NCBI RefSeq assembly: GCF_004014855.1
Contig: NZ_CP034930.1
Span: forward strand, 2,585,716 to 2,649,715
DNA from: Apibacter raozihei
GTDB taxonomy: Bacteria > Bacteroidota > Bacteroidia > Flavobacteriales > Weeksellaceae
Length of the DNA stretch: 64,000 nucleotides
Reading direction: 5' to 3'
Below, one piece after another: positions 17,363 through 25,723 of the stretch (its first letter is position 1; every line of letters begins with the position of its first letter). The position numbers were made by a program, and so were the translations under genes. Under the pieces are notes generated by a model. It worked only from the letters and a program-made list of their open reading frames with translations. It did not search any database and had not been told where the DNA came from.

Positions 17363-18492
17363 AATACTTATTTACAATACAAGGAGAGGGTAGAGGGCAT
17401 ATGACCCAGGCTTTGGTCTTATCTGAAATGCTTAGAAAAAACGGACATGAAATTGGTAAAGTAATCATAGGTATGAGCCATCAGAGAGAAGTCCCTGAAT
17501 ATTTCATTCGTAAAATAGGTAGTGAAGTTGAAGTTATAGAAAGTCCTTCGTTTATTTTTAAAAAAGATAAAAAAAAGGTTAATTGGTTAAAAACTGTACT
17601 TTACAATGCAAATCCACTAAAAACGATGGAATATATACGAAGTATAAAAAAAATACGTAAAAGTATTCAGGAGTTTCAGCCCGATGTGGTTATTAATTTT
17701 TATGAAATGCTTACCGGGTTTACTCACTTGATTTACGGGAAAAACAATCAATTAGTTACTATTGGGCATCAATATTTATTTAATTATTTAAGTGACAAAT
17801 ACAAAGAAAATAAATTAAAGTCAAATTTTATTTTTCTTCGTTTTCATGCTTGGATGACAGGTTTGCAAGCAGATAAAATCCTGGCTTTATCATTTTATCC
17901 CGTAGATGATAAAATGGGTAATAAAAAGATTAAAGTAGTCCCCCCTTTACTAAGAAAAGAGGTCAGGAATGGAAGAAGCACTAAGGGTACTTTTATTCTC
18001 GGATATCTGTTAAACGAAGGGTTTGAAAAAGAGATACGGAGCTGGCATGAAAAAAATCCCGAGGTAAACCTTAAAATATTTTGGGATAAAAAAAACGTTC
18101 CAGAAGAAGTGAAGATTGACCAAACCTTAACATTTTACACTTTAAATGATCAGAAGTTTATACAATATATGACAGAATGTGTAGGCTATATATCTACAGC
18201 CGGATTTGAATCAATCTGTGAATCTTTTTATCTGAAAAAACCGGTAATGGTCATACCTGTACATATAGAGCAGAAAATAAATGCGCACGATGCAGTATCA
18301 ACAGGAAAATGTATTTCAGCCAATACATTTGACATTTCAAAACTGTTGAATTTTATAAATACTTATTCAACTCATGATACAAGTTATCATAATTGGGTAA
18401 GCAAAGCAGAAGAAATATATATGGAGCAGATAGTTACTAAAATCAATCACAAAAAAGAGAGTGAATTAGATTTATTGGTAAAATTCAATTAA
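17359..18492 (+). CDS. MJ1255/VC2487-type glycosyltransferase
   Basis: 377 residues with a GT-B fold. The N-terminal loop TIQGEGRGHMTQALVLSEML is the family hallmark, and the C-terminal nucleotide-sugar region reads YISTAGFESICESFYLKKPV followed by HIEQKINA. The donor and acceptor are unknown. It is coupled by a 4-base ATGA overlap to the upstream LpxH-like phosphoesterase gene, a pairing seen in other Bacteroidota, so envelope lipid glycosylation is the most likely setting. It ends just before a strong bidirectional terminator. Confidence 0.82.
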   Translation: MKYLFTIQGEGRGHMTQALVLSEMLRKNGHEIGKVIIGMSHQREVPEYFIRKIGSEVEVIESPSFIFKKDKKKVNWLKTVLYNANPLKTMEYIRSIKKIRKSIQEFQPDVVINFYEMLTGFTHLIYGKNNQLVTIGHQYLFNYLSDKYKENKLKSNFIFLRFHAWMTGLQADKILALSFYPVDDKMGNKKIKVVPPLLRKEVRNGRSTKGTFILGYLLNEGFEKEIRSWHEKNPEVNLKIFWDKKNVPEEVKIDQTLTFYTLNDQKFIQYMTECVGYISTAGFESICESFYLKKPVMVIPVHIEQKINAHDAVSTGKCISANTFDISKLLNFINTYSTHDTSYHNWVSKAEEIYMEQIVTKINHKKESELDLLVKFN

Positions 18493-18493
18493 A

Positions 18494-18530
18494 AAAAAGG
18501 ATAAAAACATTTACAGTTTTTATCCTTTTT
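18494..18530. terminator. Bidirectional terminator
   Basis: A perfect 15-bp inverted repeat (18494-18508 with 18516-18530) with an A run on the left and a T run on the right lies between the convergent glycosyltransferase and surface-protein genes. Confidence 0.85.
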
Positions 18531-18574
18531 CTAATTCAAAAGTATATATAAAATAATTATTTCATTGCTAACTG

Positions 18575-20269
18575 CTACTTATCCAGCGAAGCATCGTAAA
18601 CACATCGTACTTTTAATCGGTTAGATTTAACACGAACACTTTGTTTGAATTCTCCACTTGGAGTACCTCCGGCCCCATTATTATCACGTTCCCATGAAAT
18701 AGCAGAAGTACAACCAGGTCCGGATTGATTTGACCAGTATCCGTCTATAATAAAACTCCAGTTATCTTTAGGGATATTCATAGCCTTTAGCTCAGCTAAA
18801 GTAGGCAATCTCCATCCTGATCCTATAGATCTGCAGGATCCGGCCAAAGGAGGATCAGATTGCGGATGACTAGATCCAGAACTACAATTAGCACCTCCAT
18901 CATCTACAGTGTTAGCAGCTGTCCACCAGCCTGCAGTTCCCAGATTTTTACTTTCTGAACCATTAATAATTTTTATGGTGATAGTAACCGGTTTCGCTTT
19001 TGGATCAGCATTTGCATCTGTTAAAGTTATGATTACATTTTTATCTGCTGAAGGACGATTTAACTCAACAACTAAGTTACTTGTTGCTGAAGTACCTCCG
19101 GTAAGTTCTGTACCACCACTGACCGTAATGCTTTTTACAGACGCTGACTCACTGGTTACTGATGAATTCCAGACAACATTAGAAGCAACAGGAATGATTA
19201 AAGATTTAGTAGCATTGACAATAGTTACCGTATAGCTGGTTAAGCTAGGAACAATCGCATAATTTTGCTGAATAAATTTAACCGTTTCTGAATTGCTTCC
19301 TAACTGAACTAAGGAAGATGAGTTTTTATATAAAAACGGATTATTTTCTATTTCTTTGTCTGTCATAGAATCAGCTGAAACCTGTATGGAAGAGGGTGAG
19401 CTTCCAATTTGATCAGCAGATAAACTAAACGGAGCAGCCGGCATAGCCATAGTTGGTGTATTTGTAGTTGACTGCCAGGTAATAGTAAATATTTGATTAT
19501 TTACCGATCTTAGATCCTGTCCGCTGGCTAGTTCTATTAAGGTTGGATTAACACGTAAAGATTCCTGTACTTGAGATATAACGATATGAATTTCACATAG
19601 CGAATTTTCAATTTGTACAGGGATAATATAGTCTGTAGTAGAATTAGAAGTACCAACAATTTTAATGGAAACTGTTCCGGTACCATTTAATGTCTGATCT
19701 CCATCAATCTGTACGTCTAATCCTTTACCATCATCCGGAGAAACCAAAATACTTTGATTATTAATTAAAGATATAGGGTTTCCGGATTGACTGTAACTTA
19801 TTTGTTCGGATAGTTGAGTAGCTATTCCTGTAGAAACTGAAACTGAAAGATTCTGACAGTCTAAATGAAATTGATTGGCTTGAGTACAAGGACTCCATAA
19901 ACGTGTCCATACTGAACCCTCCCATACATAAGGACCTACGCATAATTGTCTGTTAACATCATTTTCGCTAACCGTATTATCTGTTAAATTGTAAACAATT
20001 ATACCCGTATTAGCATCCTTAGCTGAACTGAAATCTGTTTGATTGCTAGCATTTTTCATAATTGCTTTATCTATTTCAACCAATTCTACACGAGGTAGAA
20101 GTAATCCTTTTTCAGCATTTGAGGAACCATCATTAACTTCAGATGATTTCAATTGTAAAAGAGATCCGTTGGCAGCTTTAGTACTAGTACCAATAGTCAT
20201 TTGTGCCTGAAAAGGCGAAGTAAAACAGCATAAAAAAGTTATACTTCCCAAAAGTTGTAAGTATTTCAT
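18575..20269 (-). CDS. Secreted surface protein with C-terminal FISUMP/DUF1566-like domain
   Basis: 564 residues. A signal peptide (about 1-22, ending FQAQ) is followed by the QMTIGTSTKAANGSLLQL opening common in flavobacterial structural surface proteins. Residues about 130-440 resemble immunoglobulin-like beta repeats rich in Thr, Ser and Asn. The C-terminal 120 residues (GTAGWWTAANTVDDGG to RVKSNRLKVRCVYD) resemble the Cys-containing DUF1566/Fibrobacter major paralogous domain found at the end of lipoproteins and adhesins. No type IX sorting domain is visible. The function is unknown; an extracellular structural or adhesive role is plausible. Confidence 0.7.
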   Translation of the reverse strand: MKYLQLLGSITFLCCFTSPFQAQMTIGTSTKAANGSLLQLKSSEVNDGSSNAEKGLLLPRVELVEIDKAIMKNASNQTDFSSAKDANTGIIVYNLTDNTVSENDVNRQLCVGPYVWEGSVWTRLWSPCTQANQFHLDCQNLSVSVSTGIATQLSEQISYSQSGNPISLINNQSILVSPDDGKGLDVQIDGDQTLNGTGTVSIKIVGTSNSTTDYIIPVQIENSLCEIHIVISQVQESLRVNPTLIELASGQDLRSVNNQIFTITWQSTTNTPTMAMPAAPFSLSADQIGSSPSSIQVSADSMTDKEIENNPFLYKNSSSLVQLGSNSETVKFIQQNYAIVPSLTSYTVTIVNATKSLIIPVASNVVWNSSVTSESASVKSITVSGGTELTGGTSATSNLVVELNRPSADKNVIITLTDANADPKAKPVTITIKIINGSESKNLGTAGWWTAANTVDDGGANCSSGSSHPQSDPPLAGSCRSIGSGWRLPTLAELKAMNIPKDNWSFIIDGYWSNQSGPGCTSAISWERDNNGAGGTPSGEFKQSVRVKSNRLKVRCVYDASLDK

Positions 20270-21264
20270 TGATAAAATATTCTTAATTTAGAGGTTGTTG
20301 TTTTAATAGTCTTGAAAGCTTCATGCTTTCTTTTAATACTTTTTTTACATTTAATTATTAAAAAAAAACTAATTTTATGTCATTTTTATATGATTAAGTA
20401 AAAATTACCAGCCTTTATTTAAAAAAAAACTAAGTTATTTTGTATCTCAGTAAATTAATGATGATTACATAATAATATTTAACAAGATTAAATTTTTTTT
20501 GAATGTGTATTTTCACTTTTAATCAAGTATATATCTTATAAACAAGTTATTTTTTAAAAACTTTTATTTAGAAACATAAATAAATCCATTAATTTTAAAA
20601 AATAAAAGAATAAGCCAGATATTTTCTAATAAAATAAAAATAAAGAGTAACAATAAATTAATATATATTAATATTATCTTATATATTAATATTTTTCCTA
20701 TTATTTCAATATAAAAATATTATTTATCTTATTTTGTTATTTTAATTAGTATCTATAAAAAAGACATAGCTATTTAAAAAATTAGATTAATATTGATTGA
20801 AATAAGTAGATTAATGAGTTAGAATGAGCGGGTTTGAGAGATAATTGTTGCATAATTAATTTTTTGATAAGTTGTATATTGTATTTTTCCGTGGTAAAAG
20901 TAGTAATTCTATTTATTTTCGCAAATTTATTACTAAAATATACATAAATCATATTATTTATACATAATAATTACTTAAAATCATAATTTATGTTGTTAAA
21001 TTAAAATATAATTTATATTTATATTATAATTTGATAAATTAGTTTTTAAATATATATACGATTGAATCTTAATACATTGTGAAATTTTTTTTGTGAAAAT
21101 TTATCAATAATCAAATAACGAATAATTTATTTCAACTATTTAAGTATAATTGAAATTTTATATTTAATTAATATTATATTTTAAAATTGTTAATTTTTAA
21201 CAGGCAGTTAAAAATTAGTTAATAACTCTGTGCTGCCCAAAGATTTTCATAATTCTAAACAGAG
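20270..21264. other. Long AT-rich stretch upstream of nrdD
   Basis: Nearly 1 kb with no credible ORF, and unusually A+T rich even for this genome. Near its right end two short dyads interleave: GGCAG (21203-21207) with CTGCC (21233-21237), and ACTCTG (21225-21230) with CAGAGT (21260-21265). Both lie just upstream of the -7 box of nrdD, so they may be protein-binding sites. Nothing else was recognised. Confidence 0.5.
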
Positions 21265-21272
21265 TACATTTG
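21265..21272 (+). promoter_or_regulatory. -7 box of nrdDG
   Basis: TACATTTG matches TAnnTTTG, giving a 5' untranslated region of about 170 bases before the nrdD start at 21452. The -33 region is poor, as expected for a gene activated by an oxygen-responsive regulator. Confidence 0.5.
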
Positions 21273-21306
21273 TAGTCACCTATAGTAGAATAGATATTTA
21301 TTATTG

Positions 21307-21347
21307 AATATGTTTATATAATTATGGATTAATTATATAAACATATT
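21307..21347 (+). promoter_or_regulatory. Perfect 18-bp hairpin in the nrdD leader
   Basis: Positions 21307-21324 pair perfectly with 21330-21347 around a 5-nt loop. It falls about 30 bases after the predicted start of transcription. No T tract follows, so it is not a normal terminator. An mRNA-stabilising 5' hairpin or a regulated structure are possible. Confidence 0.5.
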
Positions 21348-21451
21348 TATAAATAGGAGTCCGTAACAAGTTCGAATAGTTTCAGAATAAAAATCTCTTT
21401 AAAGTATCTATTTTAAAATTATTAATCCAGTTGGTAATATAAAATTTTATT

Positions 21452-23659
21452 ATGATTCAGCAAGTAGTTAAGCGAAATGGTAAGATGGTAGATTTTAATA
21501 AAGAAAAGATAGTTGAGGCTATAAGAAAGGCAATGCTACAGACAGAAAAAGGTGTAAATTATTCCTTGATAGAAGAAATCGCAAATTCTATATCTCAATT
21601 AAAACAAGAAGAAATATCTGTAGAACAAATTCAGGATATAGTTGAAATTGAACTAATGAAAAGTTCGAGAAAAGATGTTGCAAAAAAATTTATTTCATAT
21701 AGAAATAAGCGGAGTATAGTCAGAAAAGCAAAAACTCAGCAAATTTTTCTTGAAATCATAGAAGCAAAATCAAATGATATAACCAGAGAAAATGCTAATA
21801 TGAATGCTGACACACCAGCAGGTATGATGATGAAATTTGCAAGTGAATCAACCAAGCCATTTACAGATTCATATCTTTTAAATCAGGAAGTTAAAGAAGC
21901 TGTAGAGTCTAATTACTTACATATACACGATAAAGATTACTACCCCACAAAAAGCTTAACATGCGTACAGCATCCGTTAGATAAAATACTCAAATATGGT
22001 TTTTTTGCAGGTCACGGAGAGTCCAGACCTGCAAAACGCATTGAAACCGCAAGTATGCTTAGCTGTATATCATTAGAAACAGCACAAAATGAAATGCACG
22101 GTGGACAGGCTATTCCTGCTTTTGATTTTTATCTGGCACCTTATGTCCGTAGAAGTTATATTGAAGAAATTAAAAATATAGAACAATTAAATACAAAAGA
22201 TTATAAACATCTATATTCTTATCCCATCAGTGAGTATATTAAAAAAGATTTAGAAAGTTTAGAAGGTGAATTAAAAATAGTTCAGTATGCTATCAATAAA
22301 ACAGTAGGAAGAGTTCATCAATCAATGGAAGCTTTTATACACAACATGAATACAATACATTCAAGAGGAGGAAATCAGGTAGTTTTCAGTTCCATAAATT
22401 ATGGAACAGACACCTCGGCAGAAGGCAGATGTATTATTCGTGAATTGTTGAACAGTACTTATGAAGGCGTTGGAAATGGAGCTACGGCTATATTTCCCAT
22501 TCAGATCTGGAAGAAAAAAAGGGGAGTTAGTTATTTACCGGAGGATAAGAATTACGATCTCTATACGCTAGCTTGTAAAGTAAGTGCTAGACGTTTTTTT
22601 CCTAATTTTCTCAATTTAGATGCTACCTTTAATCAACATCAAAAATGGAAAGAAGATGATCCCGAACGATACAAATATGAAACGGCAACCATGGGTTGCA
22701 GAACACGTGTTTTTGAAAATTTATACGGTGAAAAGACATCAATAGGACGGGGAAACATATCTTTTTCAACAGTCAATCTGGTAAAAATAGCATTAGAAAG
22801 TAAAAATATTCAAGATATACCGGAAAGAATAACTTATTTCTACTCATTTTTAAACCGAATATTAGATTTAACAGCTCTTCAGCTTCATCAAAGATTCGAA
22901 TTTCAAAAAACAGCAGCACCACGTCAATTCCCTTTATTAATGTCTGTTTTATGGAAAGATACTGAAAAACTAAAAGACCAAAATACCATTGAAGACGTAA
23001 TTAATCAAGGAACACTAGGAATTGGCTTTATTGGACTCGCAGAAGCTTTAGTTGCTTTAATAGGAAAGCATCATGCTGAAGATGAAAACGCACAAAAATT
23101 AGGATTGGAAATTATTTCACATATGCGGAAAAAAGTTGAGGAATATTCTCAAAAATATAAACATAATTATAGCGTTCTTGCTACTCCCGCCGAAGGATTG
23201 TCCGGACGTTTTACCCGTAAAGATAAAGAACAGTTTGGAATCATCAGCGGGGTTACAGACAGAGAATATTATACAAATTCCAATCACGTTCCTGTATATT
23301 ATAAATGCAGTGCTCATCACAAAGCGACAATTGAGGCTCCCTATCATGAAATGACACGGGGAGGACATATATTTTATGTTGAAATTGATGGAGATGCCAC
23401 TCATAATCCTGAGGCAATAATGACTGTTGTAGATATGATGGATAAATATAATATGGGATATGTCTCTGTCAATCATAATAGAAATCGTTGTCTGGATTGC
23501 GGTCATGAAAATGCAGATGACAAACTTGAAAAATGTCCGGAATGTGGAAGCATTCACATAGACTGTTTACAACGTATAACAGGATATCTGGTTGGTACAA
23601 CCAATAGATGGAATCATGCTAAATTATCAGAGCTAAAAGACCGGGTTATTCATGACTGA
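21452..23659 (+). CDS. nrdD: Anaerobic (class III) ribonucleoside-triphosphate reductase
   Basis: 735 residues. Residues 1-90 form an ATP-cone for allosteric control (MIQQVVKRNGKMVDFNKEKI onward). The catalytic barrel follows, with YLHIHDKDYYPTKSLTCVQHPL and the MGCRTRVFENLYG Cys region. The C terminus has the four-Cys zinc site CLDC...CPEC (C680, C683, C695, C698) and the glycyl radical loop RITGYLVGT (Gly about 711). It makes deoxyribonucleotides without oxygen and must be activated by NrdG, whose gene overlaps its end by 8 bases. Most flavobacteria are strict aerobes with class I enzymes only, so this points to an anaerobic or microaerobic habitat. Confidence 0.97.
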   Translation: MIQQVVKRNGKMVDFNKEKIVEAIRKAMLQTEKGVNYSLIEEIANSISQLKQEEISVEQIQDIVEIELMKSSRKDVAKKFISYRNKRSIVRKAKTQQIFLEIIEAKSNDITRENANMNADTPAGMMMKFASESTKPFTDSYLLNQEVKEAVESNYLHIHDKDYYPTKSLTCVQHPLDKILKYGFFAGHGESRPAKRIETASMLSCISLETAQNEMHGGQAIPAFDFYLAPYVRRSYIEEIKNIEQLNTKDYKHLYSYPISEYIKKDLESLEGELKIVQYAINKTVGRVHQSMEAFIHNMNTIHSRGGNQVVFSSINYGTDTSAEGRCIIRELLNSTYEGVGNGATAIFPIQIWKKKRGVSYLPEDKNYDLYTLACKVSARRFFPNFLNLDATFNQHQKWKEDDPERYKYETATMGCRTRVFENLYGEKTSIGRGNISFSTVNLVKIALESKNIQDIPERITYFYSFLNRILDLTALQLHQRFEFQKTAAPRQFPLLMSVLWKDTEKLKDQNTIEDVINQGTLGIGFIGLAEALVALIGKHHAEDENAQKLGLEIISHMRKKVEEYSQKYKHNYSVLATPAEGLSGRFTRKDKEQFGIISGVTDREYYTNSNHVPVYYKCSAHHKATIEAPYHEMTRGGHIFYVEIDGDATHNPEAIMTVVDMMDKYNMGYVSVNHNRNRCLDCGHENADDKLEKCPECGSIHIDCLQRITGYLVGTTNRWNHAKLSELKDRVIHD

Positions 23660-24149
23660 TTTATTAGTTTTAGACATTGTATACGACACCACCGTTGACG
23701 GACCTGGATTTCGTACGGCAATTTATGCAGCCGGATGTATACACCAATGCTATAACTGCCATAATCCTCAATCATGGAATAAAAATGAAGGTACACGCTA
23801 TTCAATTGAATATTTAATTGATATTATTAAAAAAAATGAATTTGCACACGTTACATTAACAGGTGGCGACCCGTTAATTCAGGTTCAGGGATTTAGAGAG
23901 CTGAGTGAAAAAATAAAATTAGAAACGAATAAGAATATTTGGTGTTATACAGGATTTGTTTACGAACAAATAGCTAAATCTAAAAAATTAGCTCAGATAC
24001 TTCCATTTATAGATGTTTTAGTTGACGGTAAATACGTGGATGAATACAATGATAAAAAATTAATGTTTAAAGGAAGTAGCAATCAACGCATAATAGACAT
24101 AAAAAAAACAATAAAAACAGGTAAAATTATAAACTGGGAAAGAATATAA
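23652..24149 (+). CDS. nrdG: Anaerobic ribonucleotide reductase activating protein (radical SAM)
   Basis: 165 residues. The iron-sulfur cluster motif CIHQCYNC (C29, C33, C36; CX3CX2C) and the SAM-binding TLTGGDPLIQ segment are intact, as is the GPGFRTAIYAAGC approach typical of NrdG. It cleaves S-adenosylmethionine to place the glycyl radical on NrdD. Its ATG lies inside the end of nrdD in another frame, with the TGA of nrdD at 23657-23659, so translation is coupled. It ends in a hairpin that overlaps its own stop codon. Confidence 0.96.
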   Translation: MTDLLVLDIVYDTTVDGPGFRTAIYAAGCIHQCYNCHNPQSWNKNEGTRYSIEYLIDIIKKNEFAHVTLTGGDPLIQVQGFRELSEKIKLETNKNIWCYTGFVYEQIAKSKKLAQILPFIDVLVDGKYVDEYNDKKLMFKGSSNQRIIDIKKTIKTGKIINWERI

Positions 24150-24158
24150 TTTTACCTG
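24118..24158. terminator. Hairpin spanning the nrdG stop codon
   Basis: A perfect 14-bp inverted repeat (24118-24131 with 24145-24158) has its 5' arm in the last codons of nrdG. It lies between nrdG and the convergent regulator gene, so it probably ends both transcripts. Confidence 0.6.
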
Positions 24159-24179
24159 ATGAATTATTAATTTTGGATG

Positions 24180-24476
24180 CTAATTTTCTTTAAAATCTAT
24201 ATAGCTGTTTAATGAATCAATATACATTTTAAATCTTTGAAGACCGATATCCGTAATTTTGCAGGTTGTTAACGGGAAATTGCCCTTATATCCCTTATGT
24301 ATCTCTATGCAGCCCGCATCTTTTAATTTTTTTAATTGTATACTCAAATTTCCTTCACTGGCATGAGTTTGTTCACATAAATAAGAAAAATCAGCCTGTT
24401 TTAGCGCTACCAATATAGAAACAATCCCCAAGCGAAGTTGAGAATTATGTAATAAAGGATCTAAGTCTTTAAACAT
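24180..24476 (-). CDS. Winged-helix transcriptional regulator (ArsR/MarR-like)
   Basis: 98 residues. The middle (ALKQADFSYLCEQTHASEGN, then LSIQLKKLKDAGCIEIHKGY) is a clear winged-helix recognition unit, followed by a wing containing TTCKITDIGLQRFKMYIDSL. No metal-binding or ligand domain is visible. Its start overlaps the end of the upstream membrane-protein gene by 8 bases. Small regulators of this kind are often paired with such a membrane protein in Bacteroidota. It is the last gene of the TonB-receptor operon and may act on the palindrome over that operon's promoter. Confidence 0.82.
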   Translation of the reverse strand: MFKDLDPLLHNSQLRLGIVSILVALKQADFSYLCEQTHASEGNLSIQLKKLKDAGCIEIHKGYKGNFPLTTCKITDIGLQRFKMYIDSLNSYIDFKEN

Positions 24477-25053
24477 TCTTAATAATTCTTCTGTTTAATA
24501 AATATCCTGGTAATGTATAACTAAACAAACAAACGATACCTCCCGCAAGCAGCTGATAGGGAAGAGCAATATAAACTGCAGCTAAAGCCATGATCCAATT
24601 TAGCATTCCTCCTAATATCAGAGGCTTGAATCTCAAATAATTACCACTAATTAATAGCCACGAACCGTAAACCATAAATATCATAGGTAAAGGAGGTATA
24701 TGAGTTTGTTGAAGTATAACCAGAACAAGAAACAAGAAAAAATGAAATATAAGAGAAATAAAATGCGTATTTTTTTCCCATTGAGAATTTTCTTTCTTAC
24801 TCTTTTTTTCTTTTAAATAAAATGAGATGGAAAGAAATGTTGCAATTACGGTAATAATAATCCAGAAATATAAAGCAAAATCAGAATATCCGCTCACTAA
24901 AAAAATAAAATGTAAAATCATTGCTATAGATATAGCTGTACCCCATACTATATAATGAAATCCGTTTTTTCTTTCAGCATAGCTTACGTTATGCAGTACC
25001 TGGTATATATAATTTATTTTTTCTTTGGCTTCCTGTTTTTTATTTTGCATCAT
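24469..25053 (-). CDS. Five- or six-segment membrane protein of unknown function
   Basis: 194 residues. A short soluble N terminus (MMQNKKQEAKEKINYIYQVL) is followed by hydrophobic segments at about 30-50, 57-77, 92-112, 118-135, 140-160 and 165-185, and it ends LLNRRIIKNV. It has no catalytic motif that I recognise. The ATG directly abuts the stop codon of the preceding gene, and its end overlaps the regulator gene, so the three are translationally linked. It may sense or act on the membrane and signal to the small regulator. Confidence 0.7.
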   Translation of the reverse strand: MMQNKKQEAKEKINYIYQVLHNVSYAERKNGFHYIVWGTAISIAMILHFIFLVSGYSDFALYFWIIITVIATFLSISFYLKEKKSKKENSQWEKNTHFISLIFHFFLFLVLVILQQTHIPPLPMIFMVYGSWLLISGNYLRFKPLILGGMLNWIMALAAVYIALPYQLLAGGIVCLFSYTLPGYLLNRRIIKNV

Positions 25054-25695
25054 TTACTTATTTAAACAACTGTTTAATAGTTCCTGAGCAGTATTTTCTC
25101 CCCAGTGAGGAGCTATCCTGTTTACAGGCTTAAAATCTGAAAATTTTTGTAAGGCTTCCTTTAGTACCGGAATAGCTCTTTCCTCTCCACCTCCGAAAGC
25201 TTTAGGCGTATAATAAATACCAAATGCACGAATCAGATAAGGACGAGGATTTTCTGGGTTGGCTTTTAAAGCTAAATTTACATAATCAGCACTTTTTTTG
25301 CCTAATTCAGCACCTAAAACCATTGGATCAATATTAACCTTTATCCCGTAAAGATAAGCATACAATGCATATATTTCTGAAGCATCAGGATTTAGTTTTT
25401 CAGCTAGAGCTATATAATTTTCTGCCCGATTACAATAAGCTTCAATTTCAGATGGTTTACTAAGGCTGGCTATATTAATATAGGAATAAGCTGTATAATA
25501 AGGGATTAACCAATCGGTCTTGTCTATCAGAGACATCCGCTCAAACTCATTAGCTACTTTAACCAAAGTTTCTTTTGAACGAACAGTATCCAGAATAGCA
25601 ATACGTTCTTCAATCATAGTTTCCATTTTGCTTTGCGAATGAGCATTAAACAAAAACAGGGATAAAATCAGAGTAATAAAAATTTTTCTTTTCAT
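25054..25695 (-). CDS. Secreted TPR-like protein
   Basis: I place the start at 25695 (MKRKIFITLILSLFLFNAHS), which gives a proper signal peptide and removes an overlap with the upstream gene; a longer frame begins at 25767. The mature part is helical, with repeats such as AENYIALAEKLNPDASEIYA and YVNLALKANPENPRPYLIRA that match tetratricopeptide units. A conserved-looking FGGGEERAIPVLKEAL segment follows. Probably a periplasmic protein that binds a partner. It lies in the TonB-receptor operon, 28 bases after the receptor gene. Confidence 0.72.
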   Translation of the reverse strand: MKRKIFITLILSLFLFNAHSQSKMETMIEERIAILDTVRSKETLVKVANEFERMSLIDKTDWLIPYYTAYSYINIASLSKPSEIEAYCNRAENYIALAEKLNPDASEIYALYAYLYGIKVNIDPMVLGAELGKKSADYVNLALKANPENPRPYLIRAFGIYYTPKAFGGGEERAIPVLKEALQKFSDFKPVNRIAPHWGENTAQELLNSCLNK

Positions 25696-25723
25696 TTTAT
25701 ATAGGATTATTTTAAAATTTACG

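Noticed and set aside
21203-21265. A riboswitch-type pseudoknot upstream of nrdD
   Set aside because: A good -7 box at 21265-21272 would leave these dyads untranscribed, and they match no riboswitch consensus I know. Kept only as a regulatory observation.
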